DNA of 53,928 nt from Candidatus Marinamargulisbacteria bacterium SCGC AG-410-N11. Lineage in GTDB: Bacteria > Margulisbacteria > Marinamargulisbacteria > GCA-2716485 > AG-410-N11. Position numbers and translations under genes: made by a program. The stretch is taken from NCBI GenBank assembly GCA_003265895.1, contig QFBS01000007.1, positions 1-53,928 on the forward strand, read 5' to 3'. Of the stretch, positions 8,432 to 18,689 are shown piece by piece. The stretch's first letter is position 1. Each line of letters starts with the position of its first letter. The notes under the pieces were generated by a model, which was not told where the DNA came from, did no database searches, and saw nothing but the letters and a program-made list of their open reading frames with translations.

Positions 8432-9538
8432 ATGGGAAATCAAAAAAGCGTATGGAATAAGAGTATTTTAATTCTATTTATTCTATTTACATTAGCTGGT
8501 TGCGGTAAAAATATGTTTGGAACAAAAGAGTTTACGTCTACCGATCCTAATGAACTATTAACAGAAGCTTCAACAGTAGAAGATTATAAAAAAGTTACAG
8601 AAATTACTACTCAACAGTTAAGATCATTAGAAACAGATTATAAAACACTAATAGAAGAGGTAAAAACAGACCCAGCAAAAAAAGACACAGTAGAATACAA
8701 ACAATACGAAGCGAAAAAGTCTGAAATTGCTGTCCAAATGGCAAAAGCGAAAATGGGAGAAATGGAAATAGATACGTTTGAATTAGCATCAAAAACGATG
8801 AGCTTAACTGAAAACTCAAATAAAGAAGATGCCTCTAATATTTTTACGGAGCTTTCATCCGTAGGTAATGAAAATGCAACGACAGCTAACTTAATTGAAA
8901 CTGCTAATTTAGCAGGATATTCAATTAATAATTATCAAGAGGGAATGAACTTTTTATCTGCAATTGTTAATAACCAATCGTTACAAAATCAAGTAGGTGT
9001 TACGATAAATATATACAATAAAATGTCAAATAACGAGCTTATTGCCGCAGGTACTCTATGTACAACAACGGTAACAAAGTTAGTAAATGCTTATATGATA
9101 GTAAATATAGATAGTGTAGAAGTTCGTGATAAGACAAAAGAGTTGCTAGATGAACTAATTGAATTTGCAGATGCTAAAGCAAAAGAAGATAATTATGACG
9201 TCAAACAACTATCAATTTATGAGATTGCTGAAAATGCTATTATAGCCTTTGAAATAACAGATAACTTTTCAAAAGATCAATTAGATCAGCTTAAAGAAGT
9301 TTATGTAGATATGAATAATTTAAAAAAGGTTACGGATGCATTAAAAACCTTAAAGCAGCAGGAAGCTGGTGAAGTCACTGTAACATTAACAGATAAAACA
9401 ACTAAGACTTTTAAATATAGTTGGCTAAACGAAGATGAATCGAGTACAGACGCTACTCCTGTTGTTAAACAAGATAATAAAAAATCAAGAATGACTGTGG
9501 AGATAGAGGCATTTCTAAAAGAAATTTTTACCAAATAA
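8432..9538 (+). CDS. putative lipoprotein, unknown function
   Basis: The protein is 368 residues with a lipoprotein signal: a basic start, the hydrophobic ILILFILFTLAGC, and a clear LAGC lipobox, so it should be lipidated at Cys 27. The mature part is rich in Thr, Glu, Lys and Asp, predicted mostly helical, and of no recognised family. The ATG at 8432 is preferred over an in-frame GTG nine bases upstream because the Shine-Dalgarno sequence agaaaggtg ends just before it; the GTG lies inside that sequence. The following barrel gene starts 22 bp later, suggesting a shared envelope function. Confidence 0.75.
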   Translation: MGNQKSVWNKSILILFILFTLAGCGKNMFGTKEFTSTDPNELLTEASTVEDYKKVTEITTQQLRSLETDYKTLIEEVKTDPAKKDTVEYKQYEAKKSEIAVQMAKAKMGEMEIDTFELASKTMSLTENSNKEDASNIFTELSSVGNENATTANLIETANLAGYSINNYQEGMNFLSAIVNNQSLQNQVGVTINIYNKMSNNELIAAGTLCTTTVTKLVNAYMIVNIDSVEVRDKTKELLDELIEFADAKAKEDNYDVKQLSIYEIAENAIIAFEITDNFSKDQLDQLKEVYVDMNNLKKVTDALKTLKQQEAGEVTVTLTDKTTKTFKYSWLNEDESSTDATPVVKQDNKKSRMTVEIEAFLKEIFTK

Positions 9539-9560
9539 TAATTAGGAAAGGAATTTGATC

Positions 9561-10787
9561 ATGAAAAAACTATGTTTAATTTTATTATTTTTAAGTCTAA
9601 TGTCATCAACAATATTTTCAGCAAATACGGATATTTACAATATTAGACAGAAAGCTATGGGGAATGTTGGCGTATCAATAAGACAGTCAGGCTCTAATTC
9701 ACTTTATGGAAACCCTGCAAATTTAGCCTATAGCAGCTTTTCTTTTGGACTACCTTTTCGATTTGCTTGGGAATCTGATCAAGCTTATGGCGACAATCAG
9801 GCTAAATTACAAGATTTAATGAATAGCTCATCATCGGTTAGTAACTCTAACTCAAATCGTGAACAGTGGATTAAGGATTTAGGGAAGTTAGTACCGATTG
9901 ACTCGGTTTTTAAAGCTTCAGTATATCCAATAGCTTCATTAACTATTGGTGGTTTTGGTTTTGGGATTGCAGGGACTACATTTTTTAATGCATCATTAAA
10001 AGATAAAATTACACCTACATTAACATTAAATAACCATACAGATATAAGATATGCTTTTGGGTATGGTCAGGAAATAGAATTATACGGACCTACTGCAATT
10101 GGAGCATCATTAGAATTTATTAATAGGAGAATGATGTATGATAAAAAGTTAGGTACAAATTATATTCAAGCAGGACCTTCTGAGTTATTAGATTTTATGA
10201 ATGATAAACCAGGAAAAAAAGAATTAGGAATCAATAGTTTATTTGGAATTAGTTTAAACTTAGGTGTATTAAAGCATATTAACGATACAAAGTATTTTAC
10301 TAATGCTAAATATGGACTTGCAATTAAAAATATAGGTACAAATTTAAAGGGTAATAATGAGGTAGTATCAGGCAATATTACTCGTGAGATTAATGTAAAT
10401 GAAAAAGTTGATGTAAATGCAACTATCGGAATAGCTATGGATTTAAATTTGTTTGAAGATAATAACGCTTTAAATAAGATTTTTAAGGATATAACCGTTG
10501 CTTCAGATCTTGAGTTTTTATCGGAAAAGAAATTATTTGCTCAAAAAATTCATCTTGGAATCGAAAAAAGATTTCGAGCAAATTTAGCTAATACAATCGT
10601 TTCTAATATTGCGTTAAGGGGTGGTATGAATGATGGTTTTTTTGTAGGTGGATTTGGATTTGATCTTAAACTATGGGCTTTTCCAGTATTTAATTTTAAT
10701 TTTGCAAAATATAGTGAAGAATATGGTAAAGAGCTGGGTTATAATACCAAGCACTTTACAGCAATGACTGTATCACTTTTTTGGTAG
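9561..10787 (+). CDS. outer-membrane beta-barrel protein, FadL/TraF/PorV-like
   Basis: The 408-residue protein has a signal peptide ending near STIFSA. Its N-terminal signature, KAMGNVGVSIRQSG then NSLYGNPANLA, resembles the 'A.G.AGVA....D....NPA.L' start of FadL, TraF-like and PorV-type outer-membrane barrels. The rest is Gly-rich amphipathic strand sequence, and the last residue is an aromatic (SLFW), as expected for BAM-inserted barrels. The ATG at 9561 is chosen over a TTG six bases upstream because of the Shine-Dalgarno aggaaagga at 9544. It follows a lipoprotein and overlaps yqeK. A long-chain fatty-acid import role would suit the fad genes 6 kb upstream, but that is inference. Confidence 0.72.
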   Translation: MKKLCLILLFLSLMSSTIFSANTDIYNIRQKAMGNVGVSIRQSGSNSLYGNPANLAYSSFSFGLPFRFAWESDQAYGDNQAKLQDLMNSSSSVSNSNSNREQWIKDLGKLVPIDSVFKASVYPIASLTIGGFGFGIAGTTFFNASLKDKITPTLTLNNHTDIRYAFGYGQEIELYGPTAIGASLEFINRRMMYDKKLGTNYIQAGPSELLDFMNDKPGKKELGINSLFGISLNLGVLKHINDTKYFTNAKYGLAIKNIGTNLKGNNEVVSGNITREINVNEKVDVNATIGIAMDLNLFEDNNALNKIFKDITVASDLEFLSEKKLFAQKIHLGIEKRFRANLANTIVSNIALRGGMNDGFFVGGFGFDLKLWAFPVFNFNFAKYSEEYGKELGYNTKHFTAMTVSLFW

Positions 10788-11335
10788 ATAGTACTCAATC
10801 AATACGATCATACCTTTCTAATGAAAGGTATGATCATACATTACGCGTATTAAAAATAGCAGAACAATTAGCCAACGTTTATCAATTTAAAAATATACAA
10901 GAACTAAATCAAGCATCCATGTTTCATGATATTGCAAAAAGAGAAACTCCTGATTCAATTAGACGATTTAATATATCGATATCAACAAAAGAGTTAAGTG
11001 ATTATAAAAAATTTTCAACGGTATGGCATGCTTTAATTGCTCCAAAATTAGTGAAGAAGCTATTTAATATTAAAAGCCAGCAAGTTATTAAAGCAATTAA
11101 ACACCACACTACGGGTAATGCAAATATGGGTTTATTGGAAAAAATTATTTTTATTGCCGACTTTATTGAACCGAATCGAACATTTAAAGAAGCTAAAGAG
11201 GCTCGAAAAATGGCATTTGAAAATCTAGACAAAACGATATTATTTATAACAAAGTCTACATTAAGGTTATTATTAAATAAAAATATTCCAGTTCACCCTT
11301 TTACAATCAATTGTTATAATTACTACTTAAACTAG
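10781..11335 (+). CDS. yqeK: HD-domain nucleotidase YqeK (symmetrical Ap4A hydrolase)
   Basis: YqeK proteins hydrolyse diadenosine tetraphosphate to ADP using a di-metal HD site. The 184 residues contain the expected ligands in order: the His of YDHTLRV, HD in ASMFHDIAKRE, the His of VWHAL, His-His in IKHHTTGN, and the Asp of IADFIEPNRTF. The spacing and the EPNR signature are characteristic of YqeK. The start is TTG, seven bases inside the end of the preceding barrel gene and without an obvious Shine-Dalgarno site, so translation is probably coupled. yqeK next to rsfS is a common arrangement in Firmicutes-like genomes; here an LCP gene lies between them and nadD is absent. Confidence 0.9.
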   Translation: MVDSTQSIRSYLSNERYDHTLRVLKIAEQLANVYQFKNIQELNQASMFHDIAKRETPDSIRRFNISISTKELSDYKKFSTVWHALIAPKLVKKLFNIKSQQVIKAIKHHTTGNANMGLLEKIIFIADFIEPNRTFKEAKEARKMAFENLDKTILFITKSTLRLLLNKNIPVHPFTINCYNYYLN

Positions 11336-11350
11336 ATTATAAATTGAATT

Positions 11351-12739
11351 ATGAAGAAATTAATTATATCGATATTTAAATTATTACTATCATTTGTAAA
11401 GTTTTGTATTTTTACTCGGCTTGGAAGATCAATAACAATTATTGTTTCAGCAAGTGCTGTATTATTTGTTGTGATAACATTAGCAATTTCTTTTTTTATT
11501 AGCAATATTATGCTAATTGATTATGTATTAAGATTTGTTCCAAACGAGAGATTAAGTGGTGTTAATATTTTAGCCTATGGTATTGATGCCACAAATAATG
11601 TAAAGCGAGCAGATACCATTTTAGTTATTCATATTGATAAAAATAAGGGGATTGGTGTTATTTCTATTCCTAGAGATACCAGACTTTATGTTCCTGGGAT
11701 CGGTTTAACTAAAGTTAATCATGCTTATGCTCATGGAAGCACAGATTTATTAATTCAATCTGTTTCAAAATTTTTAAATATTAATATTGATCATTTTGTT
11801 AAAATTGATATCAATGGTGTAGTAAAAATTATTGATAAAATTGGTGGCGTTGACGTAGATATAGAAAGTGATATGCAATATGAAGATAAGGCAGCAGGCT
11901 TAGTAATTGATTTAAAAAAAGGAAATCAAAGATTAAATGGTCAACAGGCCATAAACTTTTTAAGGTTTCGGTCTGATATAGATGGCGATATTGGCCGTAT
12001 TAAGCGACAACAAGAGTTTCTATCTCTAGTTTCCAATCAATTGTTTAAATCTGGAAATATGTTAGATTTACCATTTGTTGTTAACGATTTGCGTAGTTTT
12101 ATTGAGTCTGATATGAAGTCATCTGAAATATTAAATTTAGCTATTATGTTTAAAAATAAATTTTCATCTGGAAAAATTAAAAGGGGAACAATACCAGGAG
12201 CTGTAGCGATTATTAACGGGATTAGTTATTGGCGTCCTGATATAACTGAAATCGATAAACTCGTCGATGAAATGATTTTCGGATTTACTCGTGAAAAGCT
12301 GATCGAGTCAGAACGAGTTGTAACTCAAGATACAGAAGCTAGCCAACAGTCAAGACGAAAACTATCCGTAAAGGAAGTTACTCGAATTACTGAGCAGACA
12401 GATGTAAGAAAACTATATTTTAATAAACGATTATTTAAAATAGAAGTTTTAAATGGATTTGGTATTAAAGGTGCTGCAGGGAAAGCAGCCAATTTACTTG
12501 ATAAGTTAGGTTATAATATTAGTAAGTTCGGGAATGCCGGTACCTTTAGTTATGATGAAACTTTATTGATAGATTGGAAGTCGAATATTGATAAAGTAAT
12601 AAGTATTGCAACTAAACTTCAGATTGACCCATCAAAAATAATCGTTTATGATAAACCAAACAAAAGTATCGATATGACCTTAGTTTTAGGTAGAGACTGG
12701 GTAGATATCTCTACAAATCTTAATACTGAAAAGGAGTAA
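11351..12739 (+). CDS. LytR-CpsA-Psr (LCP) family transferase with LytR_C domain
   Basis: LCP enzymes transfer polyprenyl-phosphate-linked polymers to peptidoglycan or other acceptors outside the inner membrane. The 462-residue protein has one N-terminal transmembrane helix (about 25-52). The LCP catalytic domain (about 70-235) includes ADTILVIHID, ISIPRDTRLYVPG, KVNHAYAHG and LRFRSDIDGDIGRIKRQQ, holding the family's Arg/Asp substrate-binding residues. A C-terminal LytR_C domain (about 375-455) includes VLNGFGIKGAAGKAANLLDK. It sits between yqeK and rsfS in one direction with short gaps. In a diderm the acceptor polymer is unknown; the dTDP-sugar genes at 40.5-42.3 kb could supply substrates (inference). 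Confidence 0.9.
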   Translation: MKKLIISIFKLLLSFVKFCIFTRLGRSITIIVSASAVLFVVITLAISFFISNIMLIDYVLRFVPNERLSGVNILAYGIDATNNVKRADTILVIHIDKNKGIGVISIPRDTRLYVPGIGLTKVNHAYAHGSTDLLIQSVSKFLNINIDHFVKIDINGVVKIIDKIGGVDVDIESDMQYEDKAAGLVIDLKKGNQRLNGQQAINFLRFRSDIDGDIGRIKRQQEFLSLVSNQLFKSGNMLDLPFVVNDLRSFIESDMKSSEILNLAIMFKNKFSSGKIKRGTIPGAVAIINGISYWRPDITEIDKLVDEMIFGFTREKLIESERVVTQDTEASQQSRRKLSVKEVTRITEQTDVRKLYFNKRLFKIEVLNGFGIKGAAGKAANLLDKLGYNISKFGNAGTFSYDETLLIDWKSNIDKVISIATKLQIDPSKIIVYDKPNKSIDMTLVLGRDWVDISTNLNTEKE

Positions 12740-12748
12740 TTCATTACT

Positions 12749-13102
12749 TTGGAAGAAATTTTAAAAAAAGTTACCCAACTAGTTGATCAAAAAAAAGCTA
12801 ACGATATTACAGTATATAAATTTAAAGAAGAAAATATAATCGCAGATAGCGTATTAATCTTTAGCGCTCAAAATACGATACATTGTAAAGCATTGGTAGA
12901 AACGGTAGTGTCTTTTGTTGAAGATTATATAAAGCAAAACAAAAATAATGAAATATTTTGTAAAAAATCTGGTGAATACTCAAGTGGTTGGGTAATTTTA
13001 GATTTAAATGTTTTGATAATACATTGTATAATTGAATCAAATCGTAAGTTTTATAATGTTGATAAATATTTAGAAACAAAATCAACAGTATATCATTATT
13101 AA
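12749..13102 (+). CDS. rsfS: ribosomal silencing factor RsfS
   Basis: RsfS binds ribosomal protein L14 on the 50S subunit and blocks subunit joining under nutrient limitation. The 117-residue protein shows the family pattern: an N-terminal helix with KKANDITVYKF, a central strand DSVLIFSAQN, a helix with the residues ALVETVV, and the C-terminal core SGWVILDLNVLIIHC (family 'W.L.D.G.V..H.F'). The start is TTG, with aaggag 12 nt upstream overlapping the end of the LCP gene. The stop lies one base before tRNA-Ala. Confidence 0.9.
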   Translation: MEEILKKVTQLVDQKKANDITVYKFKEENIIADSVLIFSAQNTIHCKALVETVVSFVEDYIKQNKNNEIFCKKSGEYSSGWVILDLNVLIIHCIIESNRKFYNVDKYLETKSTVYHY

Positions 13103-13103
13103 A

Positions 13104-13179
<76 letters not shown>

Positions 13180-13203
13180 AAACAATTCAAAAAGGAGATA
13201 AAT

Positions 13204-15834
13204 ATGACAGTAACAGAAACTAGAGTAAAAAGCGTATACTTTTTTGGAGGTAATCAAACAGAAGGTAAAGCTAATATGAGAAATACTATTGGCGGGAAAG
13301 GTGCTAATTTAGCAGAAATGTCTTTATTAGAAATTCCTGTTCCTCCTGGCTTTACAATTGAAACAAAAGAATGTGCACGTTTTTATGAAAATAATAAATC
13401 AATCTCAGAAGAAACACGTCATCAAATAGATTTAAATATTCAAAAAGTTGAAGAAATGCAGGGGAAAAAATTTGGAGATAATGACAACCCCTTATTAATG
13501 TCAGTTAGATCTGGAGCTAGGGTATCGATGCCTGGAATGATGGATACTATTTTAAATTTAGGATTAAATGACGATGCAGTAGAAGGTCTTTCAAAACAAT
13601 CAAATTCTCCAAGGTTTGCTTGGGATAGTTACCGTCGTTTTATTCAAATGTTTTGTAATGTAGTTTTAGGAGTTTCTCATTCAGGGTTTGAAGATATTCT
13701 TGAAAACAAAAAACAAGAAAAAGGATATACTCTGGATACGGATCTAACAGTTGAGGATTTAAAAGACATAGTTAATCAATATAAGTCATTTGTAAGTAGT
13801 AAAGGAAAGTCATTTCCACAAGATCCAAAAGAGCAATTATTGATGTCAATTGGTGCTGTATTTCAATCCTGGGAAGCTGACCGAGCTAAAGTTTATAGAA
13901 GAATTAATGGAATTCCTCATCATTGGGGTACGGCTGTTAATGTACAAGCTATGGTATTTGGAAATTTAGGTGAGGACTCTGGTACAGGTGTAGCATTTAC
14001 TAGAAATCCATCAACTGGTGAAAACGTATTTTATGGTGAATATTTAGTTAATGCTCAAGGGGAAGATGTTGTTGCTGGAATTAGAACCCCAGAACCAATT
14101 AAAAAGTTAGATCAACAAATGCCTGCTATTTATAGTGAATTAGTCGATATTTATAAGAAATTAGAGAATCATTTCAAAGATATGCAGGACTTGGAATTTA
14201 CAATTGAAAATAAAAAGTTGTACATTCTTCAAACAAGAGTAGGAAAACGAACAGCCGCTTCCGCAATAAAAATTGCTGTAGATATGGTTGATGAAAATTT
14301 AATTGATAAAAGAGAGGCCGTTTTAAGAGTTAAACCAGATCAGATTAATCAATTACTTCATCCTACTATTGATAAAAGTTTTAAACCAAATGTGTTAGCA
14401 AAAGGACTGCCTGCATCTCCAGGAGCAGCAGTTGGTAAAATTGTCCTAACAGCGGATAAGGCTGAGGAAATGAAAGCTAAAAATGAGCAAGTTATTTTGG
14501 TAAGACAGGAAACATCGCCAGAAGATATTGGCGGAATGCATGCAGCAGAAGGGATCTTAACGGCTAAAGGTGGAATGACCAGTCATGCAGCCGTGGTTGC
14601 AAGAGGTATGGGGAAATGTTGTATAGCTGGTTGTTCAGATATCAATATTTTAAAAGGAAAAGTAGAGATAAATGGTGAAGAATTTAATGAAGGTGATTTT
14701 ATTACTCTTAATGGAACAAGTGGTGAAGTAATTAAAGGTCAAGCGCCTTTATCAAAACCTGAATTAACCGGAGATTATCAAAAAATAATGCAGTGGTCAG
14801 ATGAGTTTAGAAAAATAAACGTAAGAACTAATGCAGAAACAATTCAAGAAGTTAAAACAGCACTAGAATTTGGAGCAGAGGGTATCGGTTTATGTAGAAC
14901 AGAACATATGTTTTTTGATGAAACAAGAATCAAATTAGTTAGACAGATGATTTTATCTGAATCAACTCAAGATAGAGAGTCTGTTTTAGATAAGTTATTT
15001 ACACCTCAGAAAAATGATTTTAAAGAAATATTTCAAGCTATGGATGGTCTACCAATAACGATTCGTTTATTAGATCCACCACTTCATGAATTCTTACCTC
15101 ACGATAATGAATCTATCTCAGATATAGCTCAGACACAAGGTATTTCAGTTGAAAAAGTAAATAAGACAATTGAAAACTTAAAAGAGTTAAACCCAATGTT
15201 AGGTCATAGAGGTTGTAGACTCGGAATAACTTATCCTGAAATTTATAAAATGCAAGTAAAAGCAATCATAGAATCAGCTGTAGAAGTTCAAAAAGAAGGA
15301 AAAACAGTTTTACCTGAAATAATGGTACCCTTAATAAGTGGTGATAAGGAGTTTAAGAACATTAAAAAGTTGATTCAAGAAACAGCTCAAAATATTTTAA
15401 CTAAACATCAAATTAAATTGGAGTATCAAATCGGTACTATGATTGAAATTCCAAGAGCTGCATTATTAGCAGATAAAATAGCTGAAGAGGCTGAATTTTT
15501 TTCATTTGGAACAAATGATTTAACTCAAATGGTATATGGATTATCTAGAGATGATTCAGGTGCATTTCTTCCTGAATACGTTGAGAAAGAAGTTTTTCCA
15601 GAGGATCCATTTCAAGTATTAGATCAAGATGGCGTTGGAGAACTAATGAAAATAGCCTTTAATAAAGGTAAACAAACTAACCCAAATCTAAAAGTAGGAA
15701 TCTGTGGAGAGCATGGCGGCGAGCCTAGTTCTGTAGAATTTTGTGTTAAAATTGGATTTGATTATGTTTCTTGTTCGCCATTTAGAGTTCCTATTGCAAG
15801 ATTAGCAGCTGCACATCAAGCAATTAAAGGTTAA
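13204..15834 (+). CDS. ppdK: pyruvate, phosphate dikinase
   Basis: PPDK interconverts pyruvate + ATP + Pi with PEP + AMP + PPi, linking glycolysis to a pyrophosphate economy. The 876 residues match the family length. An N-terminal ATP-grasp domain holds GGKGANLAEM and SVRSGARVSMPGMMDT. The phosphohistidine domain has GGMTSHAAVVARGMGK with the catalytic His. The C-terminal TIM barrel has GLCRTEHMF, GTMIEIPRAAL, FSFGTNDLTQM and GICGEHGGEPSS with the catalytic Cys. The start at 13204 is set by aaaggagat and the family N-terminus (VKSVYFFGG); the frame stays open upstream only because it reads through tRNA-Ala. It is followed after 5 bp by dnaG, an order shared with many Firmicutes. Confidence 0.97.
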   Translation: MTVTETRVKSVYFFGGNQTEGKANMRNTIGGKGANLAEMSLLEIPVPPGFTIETKECARFYENNKSISEETRHQIDLNIQKVEEMQGKKFGDNDNPLLMSVRSGARVSMPGMMDTILNLGLNDDAVEGLSKQSNSPRFAWDSYRRFIQMFCNVVLGVSHSGFEDILENKKQEKGYTLDTDLTVEDLKDIVNQYKSFVSSKGKSFPQDPKEQLLMSIGAVFQSWEADRAKVYRRINGIPHHWGTAVNVQAMVFGNLGEDSGTGVAFTRNPSTGENVFYGEYLVNAQGEDVVAGIRTPEPIKKLDQQMPAIYSELVDIYKKLENHFKDMQDLEFTIENKKLYILQTRVGKRTAASAIKIAVDMVDENLIDKREAVLRVKPDQINQLLHPTIDKSFKPNVLAKGLPASPGAAVGKIVLTADKAEEMKAKNEQVILVRQETSPEDIGGMHAAEGILTAKGGMTSHAAVVARGMGKCCIAGCSDINILKGKVEINGEEFNEGDFITLNGTSGEVIKGQAPLSKPELTGDYQKIMQWSDEFRKINVRTNAETIQEVKTALEFGAEGIGLCRTEHMFFDETRIKLVRQMILSESTQDRESVLDKLFTPQKNDFKEIFQAMDGLPITIRLLDPPLHEFLPHDNESISDIAQTQGISVEKVNKTIENLKELNPMLGHRGCRLGITYPEIYKMQVKAIIESAVEVQKEGKTVLPEIMVPLISGDKEFKNIKKLIQETAQNILTKHQIKLEYQIGTMIEIPRAALLADKIAEEAEFFSFGTNDLTQMVYGLSRDDSGAFLPEYVEKEVFPEDPFQVLDQDGVGELMKIAFNKGKQTNPNLKVGICGEHGGEPSSVEFCVKIGFDYVSCSPFRVPIARLAAAHQAIKG

Positions 15835-15839
15835 TTGAT

Positions 15840-17576
15840 GTGGGGATTTCTCCTGAAAGTATAGCTCAAGTAAAGAATGCTGATATTATTTCGATAATAT
15901 CAGCATATGTGAGCTTAAGAAAAAGAGGGAGAAATTTTATTGGGTTATGTCCATTTCATTCTGAAAAAACGCCATCATTTACAGTAAGTCAAGAAAAAAA
16001 AATATGGCACTGTTTTGGATGTCATGAATCAGGTGATTTAATTTCTTTTATTCAAAAAGTTGATAATGTTATTTTTACTGATGCCATAAGAATTATTGCC
16101 GAAAAATCTGGAATCGATATTATTGAAGATCAAACTAAATATGTTTCGAAAGATAATATTTTAATTAAAAATTTACAGACAATATTAGAAAAAGCAAAAA
16201 GTACATATCAAGAAAATCTTTTAGTTAGCCAAATTTCGATAAATTATTTAAAAAAAATAAGAAATATAAATGACGACTCAATTAAGGCATTTGAATTGGG
16301 TTTTTCACCACAAAACATAAATCTATTAGCGGAATTAAAAAAAACTAATAGTCAGCATGATGATTTGATTAAATCTGGATTATTTTATGAAAGTCATCAA
16401 GGTCAGTTAAAAGACCGGTTTTCAGGGCGTTTAATTTTTCCTATTTTAGATTATAGAGGTAGAACTGTTGGATTTGGCGGAAGAGTAATAGATGATAGTA
16501 ATGCGCCTAAATATGTAAATAGTGAAGAAAATATTTTATTTAATAAAAGACAACTTTTATATGGTTTAAATATAGCTAAAAATAGTATTAAAAAACAAAA
16601 TAAAGCTTTTTTAATGGAAGGTTATTTAGATGTGATTGTAGCTCATCAATTTGGGTTTACAAATAGTATAGCTGTACTAGGAACAGCATTAACAGCAAAT
16701 CACCTGCAGTTGTTAAAAAGGTTTACGGATAACATTTATTTAGCATTTGATAGTGATGATGCAGGTAAAAAAGCATTAGAACGAAGTTATGATATTTTAA
16801 GAAAAAATAAATTTAATGCTTATGTTATTTCTTTATCAGAAAAGGATCCTGCAGACTTTTTAATTAAATATGGTGCAGATAAATTCAATCATTTAATTGA
16901 AAATGCTCAACCTATTTTTTGGTTTTACTATCAGCTATTAAAAGAAAGAACCCAGCTAGATAGTATTGAAAATAAATCTAATTTAATTGATCAAGTCCTT
17001 AAAATTCTTAAAGACGAAAATAATCAAATTATAGTTGAACATTATATTCATAAAATTTCGACTGATTTAAATATTAGCCCTGAATTAATATTAGCCAAAT
17101 TTTCAAAAACCTTATATAATAATAGCGTCAAGTTTGAGAAACCTAGTTTAGATAAAAAAAATAAACTAGAAAAAGCAGAAGAATTTATTATTTATAATAT
17201 GCTCATGGATTTAAAAGTTAGACAAGATGTTATTAATAAATTAAATGAAGAAAGTATATTTGTGGAATTTAATTCAGTTTTTAAATTATTAAAGAATACA
17301 AATAAAACCGGTACTGATCTTTTAGATGACATAAAAGATAAGGAACTGAAAAATAATTTAGGTAGAATAATTATTAATAATAATAATTCTATTACTGAAA
17401 ATGACATTCTTAATGAAATAAATAATAATATTAATGCAATAAGAATGGAAAAGGATAAACAAAAGATAGAAAGTATTAAGTTAAAACTAAAAACAATAGA
17501 AGAAAAGGGGAATGATGATGAGATAATCCTTCTATTAAAACAAATACAAACACTAAAAAAGAGGATAGGAGGCTGA
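15840..17576 (+). CDS. dnaG: DNA primase DnaG
   Basis: DnaG synthesises RNA primers at the replication fork. The 578-residue protein has the N-terminal CHC2-type zinc ribbon (Cys37, His40, Cys58, Cys61; [11 protein letters not shown] and [11 protein letters not shown]), the RNA-polymerase core ([20 protein letters not shown]), and the TOPRIM metal site (MEGYLDVI, then [13 protein letters not shown]). The C-terminal helicase-interaction part is poorly conserved. The start is GTG, with aaagg eight bases upstream; the ATG two bases earlier is out of frame. It abuts rpoD, the classical macromolecular-synthesis arrangement. Confidence 0.96.
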   Translation: MGISPESIAQVKNADIISIISAYVSLRKRGRNFIGLCPFHSEKTPSFTVSQEKKIWHCFGCHESGDLISFIQKVDNVIFTDAIRIIAEKSGIDIIEDQTKYVSKDNILIKNLQTILEKAKSTYQENLLVSQISINYLKKIRNINDDSIKAFELGFSPQNINLLAELKKTNSQHDDLIKSGLFYESHQGQLKDRFSGRLIFPILDYRGRTVGFGGRVIDDSNAPKYVNSEENILFNKRQLLYGLNIAKNSIKKQNKAFLMEGYLDVIVAHQFGFTNSIAVLGTALTANHLQLLKRFTDNIYLAFDSDDAGKKALERSYDILRKNKFNAYVISLSEKDPADFLIKYGADKFNHLIENAQPIFWFYYQLLKERTQLDSIENKSNLIDQVLKILKDENNQIIVEHYIHKISTDLNISPELILAKFSKTLYNNSVKFEKPSLDKKNKLEKAEEFIIYNMLMDLKVRQDVINKLNEESIFVEFNSVFKLLKNTNKTGTDLLDDIKDKELKNNLGRIIINNNNSITENDILNEINNNINAIRMEKDKQKIESIKLKLKTIEEKGNDDEIILLLKQIQTLKKRIGG

Positions 17577-17577
17577 A

Positions 17578-18549
17578 ATGGTAAATATAGAAACCAAAGA
17601 AAAGATAGAAAAAACTGAAATTAATGAGATAGATAAGTTTATTAGATCAGATAATGTGGAAGAAGGAAAAAATGAATCTGCTTCAATAGATAATTTTGAA
17701 AAAATTCTAAGTCAAAAAACTGAAATAAGCTCTGAAGATTCAGTTAAAATGTATTTAAAAGAAATTGGAAAAATTAAACTTTTAAACAAGCATGAGGAAG
17801 CCGAAATTTCTAAGAGAATGGCAGCTGGTGATATTCAAGCTAAGGATATGCTAACAGTTTCCAACTTAAGATTAGTTGTAAGTATCGCCAAGAAGTATAC
17901 TGGGCGAGGTATATTATTTTTAGATTTAATTCAAGAAGGAAATATTGGTTTAATTCGAGCCGTTGAAAAATTTGACTATACTAAAGGATATAAATTTAGT
18001 ACATATGCTACTTGGTGGATTAGACAAGCAATTACTAGAGCAATAGCGGATCAGTCGAGAACAATAAGAATTCCGGTTCACATGGTTGAAACTATTAATA
18101 AATTACGTAAGATTACAAGACAATTAGTTCAAGATTTATCTCGCAAGCCAACAGAAGAAGAAATCGCTGAGAAAGCAGGTATTTCTGTATCAAAGGTTAA
18201 AGAAATTTTAAAAATATCTCAAATTCCTCTTTCATTAGAAATGCCAATAGGCGAAGAGGTTGGCTTTTTAGGAGATTTTTTAGAAGACACCACACAAGAA
18301 ATGCCAGAGAAATATATTGTTAGAGATTCTCTAAAACAGGCACTTGAAAATGTTCTTGGTGAGCTAACTGAAAGAGAAGGGCACGTTATCAGAATGAGAT
18401 TTGGAATGGAAGATGGCGTTCAAAAAACACTAGAGGAAGTGGGCATTTTATATAATGTAACCAGAGAACGAATTCGTCAAATCGAGTCTAAAGCTTTAGA
18501 AAAGTTAAGACATCCAAATCGTAGTAATAGATTAACAGACTTTCTCTAA
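17578..18549 (+). CDS. rpoD: primary RNA polymerase sigma factor (RpoD/SigA)
   Basis: At 323 residues this is a short primary sigma factor without region 1.1, as in SigA of many Gram-positives and cyanobacteria. Region 1.2 reads [12 protein letters not shown]. Region 2 carries [35 protein letters not shown] and the -10 recognition helix [17 protein letters not shown]. Region 3 and region 4 follow; region 4 is [15 protein letters not shown] and [20 protein letters not shown] for -35 recognition. The start has a strong Shine-Dalgarno (aggaggctgaa) that overlaps the dnaG stop. Confidence 0.97.
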   Translation: MVNIETKEKIEKTEINEIDKFIRSDNVEEGKNESASIDNFEKILSQKTEISSEDSVKMYLKEIGKIKLLNKHEEAEISKRMAAGDIQAKDMLTVSNLRLVVSIAKKYTGRGILFLDLIQEGNIGLIRAVEKFDYTKGYKFSTYATWWIRQAITRAIADQSRTIRIPVHMVETINKLRKITRQLVQDLSRKPTEEEIAEKAGISVSKVKEILKISQIPLSLEMPIGEEVGFLGDFLEDTTQEMPEKYIVRDSLKQALENVLGELTEREGHVIRMRFGMEDGVQKTLEEVGILYNVTRERIRQIESKALEKLRHPNRSNRLTDFL

Positions 18550-18556
18550 TTTATAG

Positions 18557-18633
18557 GGGCCCATAGCTCAGTTGGTTAGAGCGTCCGGCTCATAACCGGC
18601 AGGTCCTAGGTTCGAGTCCTAGTGGGCCCACCA
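18557..18633 (+). tRNA. tRNA with CAT anticodon (elongator Met or Ile2)
   Basis: Acceptor GGGCCCA/TGGGCCC is fully paired (so not an initiator, which has an unpaired first position). The D-arm is GCTC-AGTTGGTTA-GAGC, anticodon loop CTCATAA, T-arm CTAGG-TTCGAGT-CCTAG, discriminator A, CCA encoded. Elongator tRNA-Met and the lysidine-modified tRNA-Ile share this anticodon; the sequence alone does not decide here. Confidence 0.95.
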
Positions 18634-18653
18634 TTTATTTAGATTGTTTTATA

Positions 18654-18683
18654 TTGACTAATAACTATTTCACATCTTATAAT
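18654..18683 (+). promoter_or_regulatory. sigma-70 promoter of rnpB
   Basis: TTGACT (18654-18659), an 18-bp spacer and consensus TATAAT (18678-18683) lie seven bases upstream of the first P1 base of RNase P RNA, exactly where transcription should start. Confidence 0.8.
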
Positions 18684-18689
18684 ACATTT

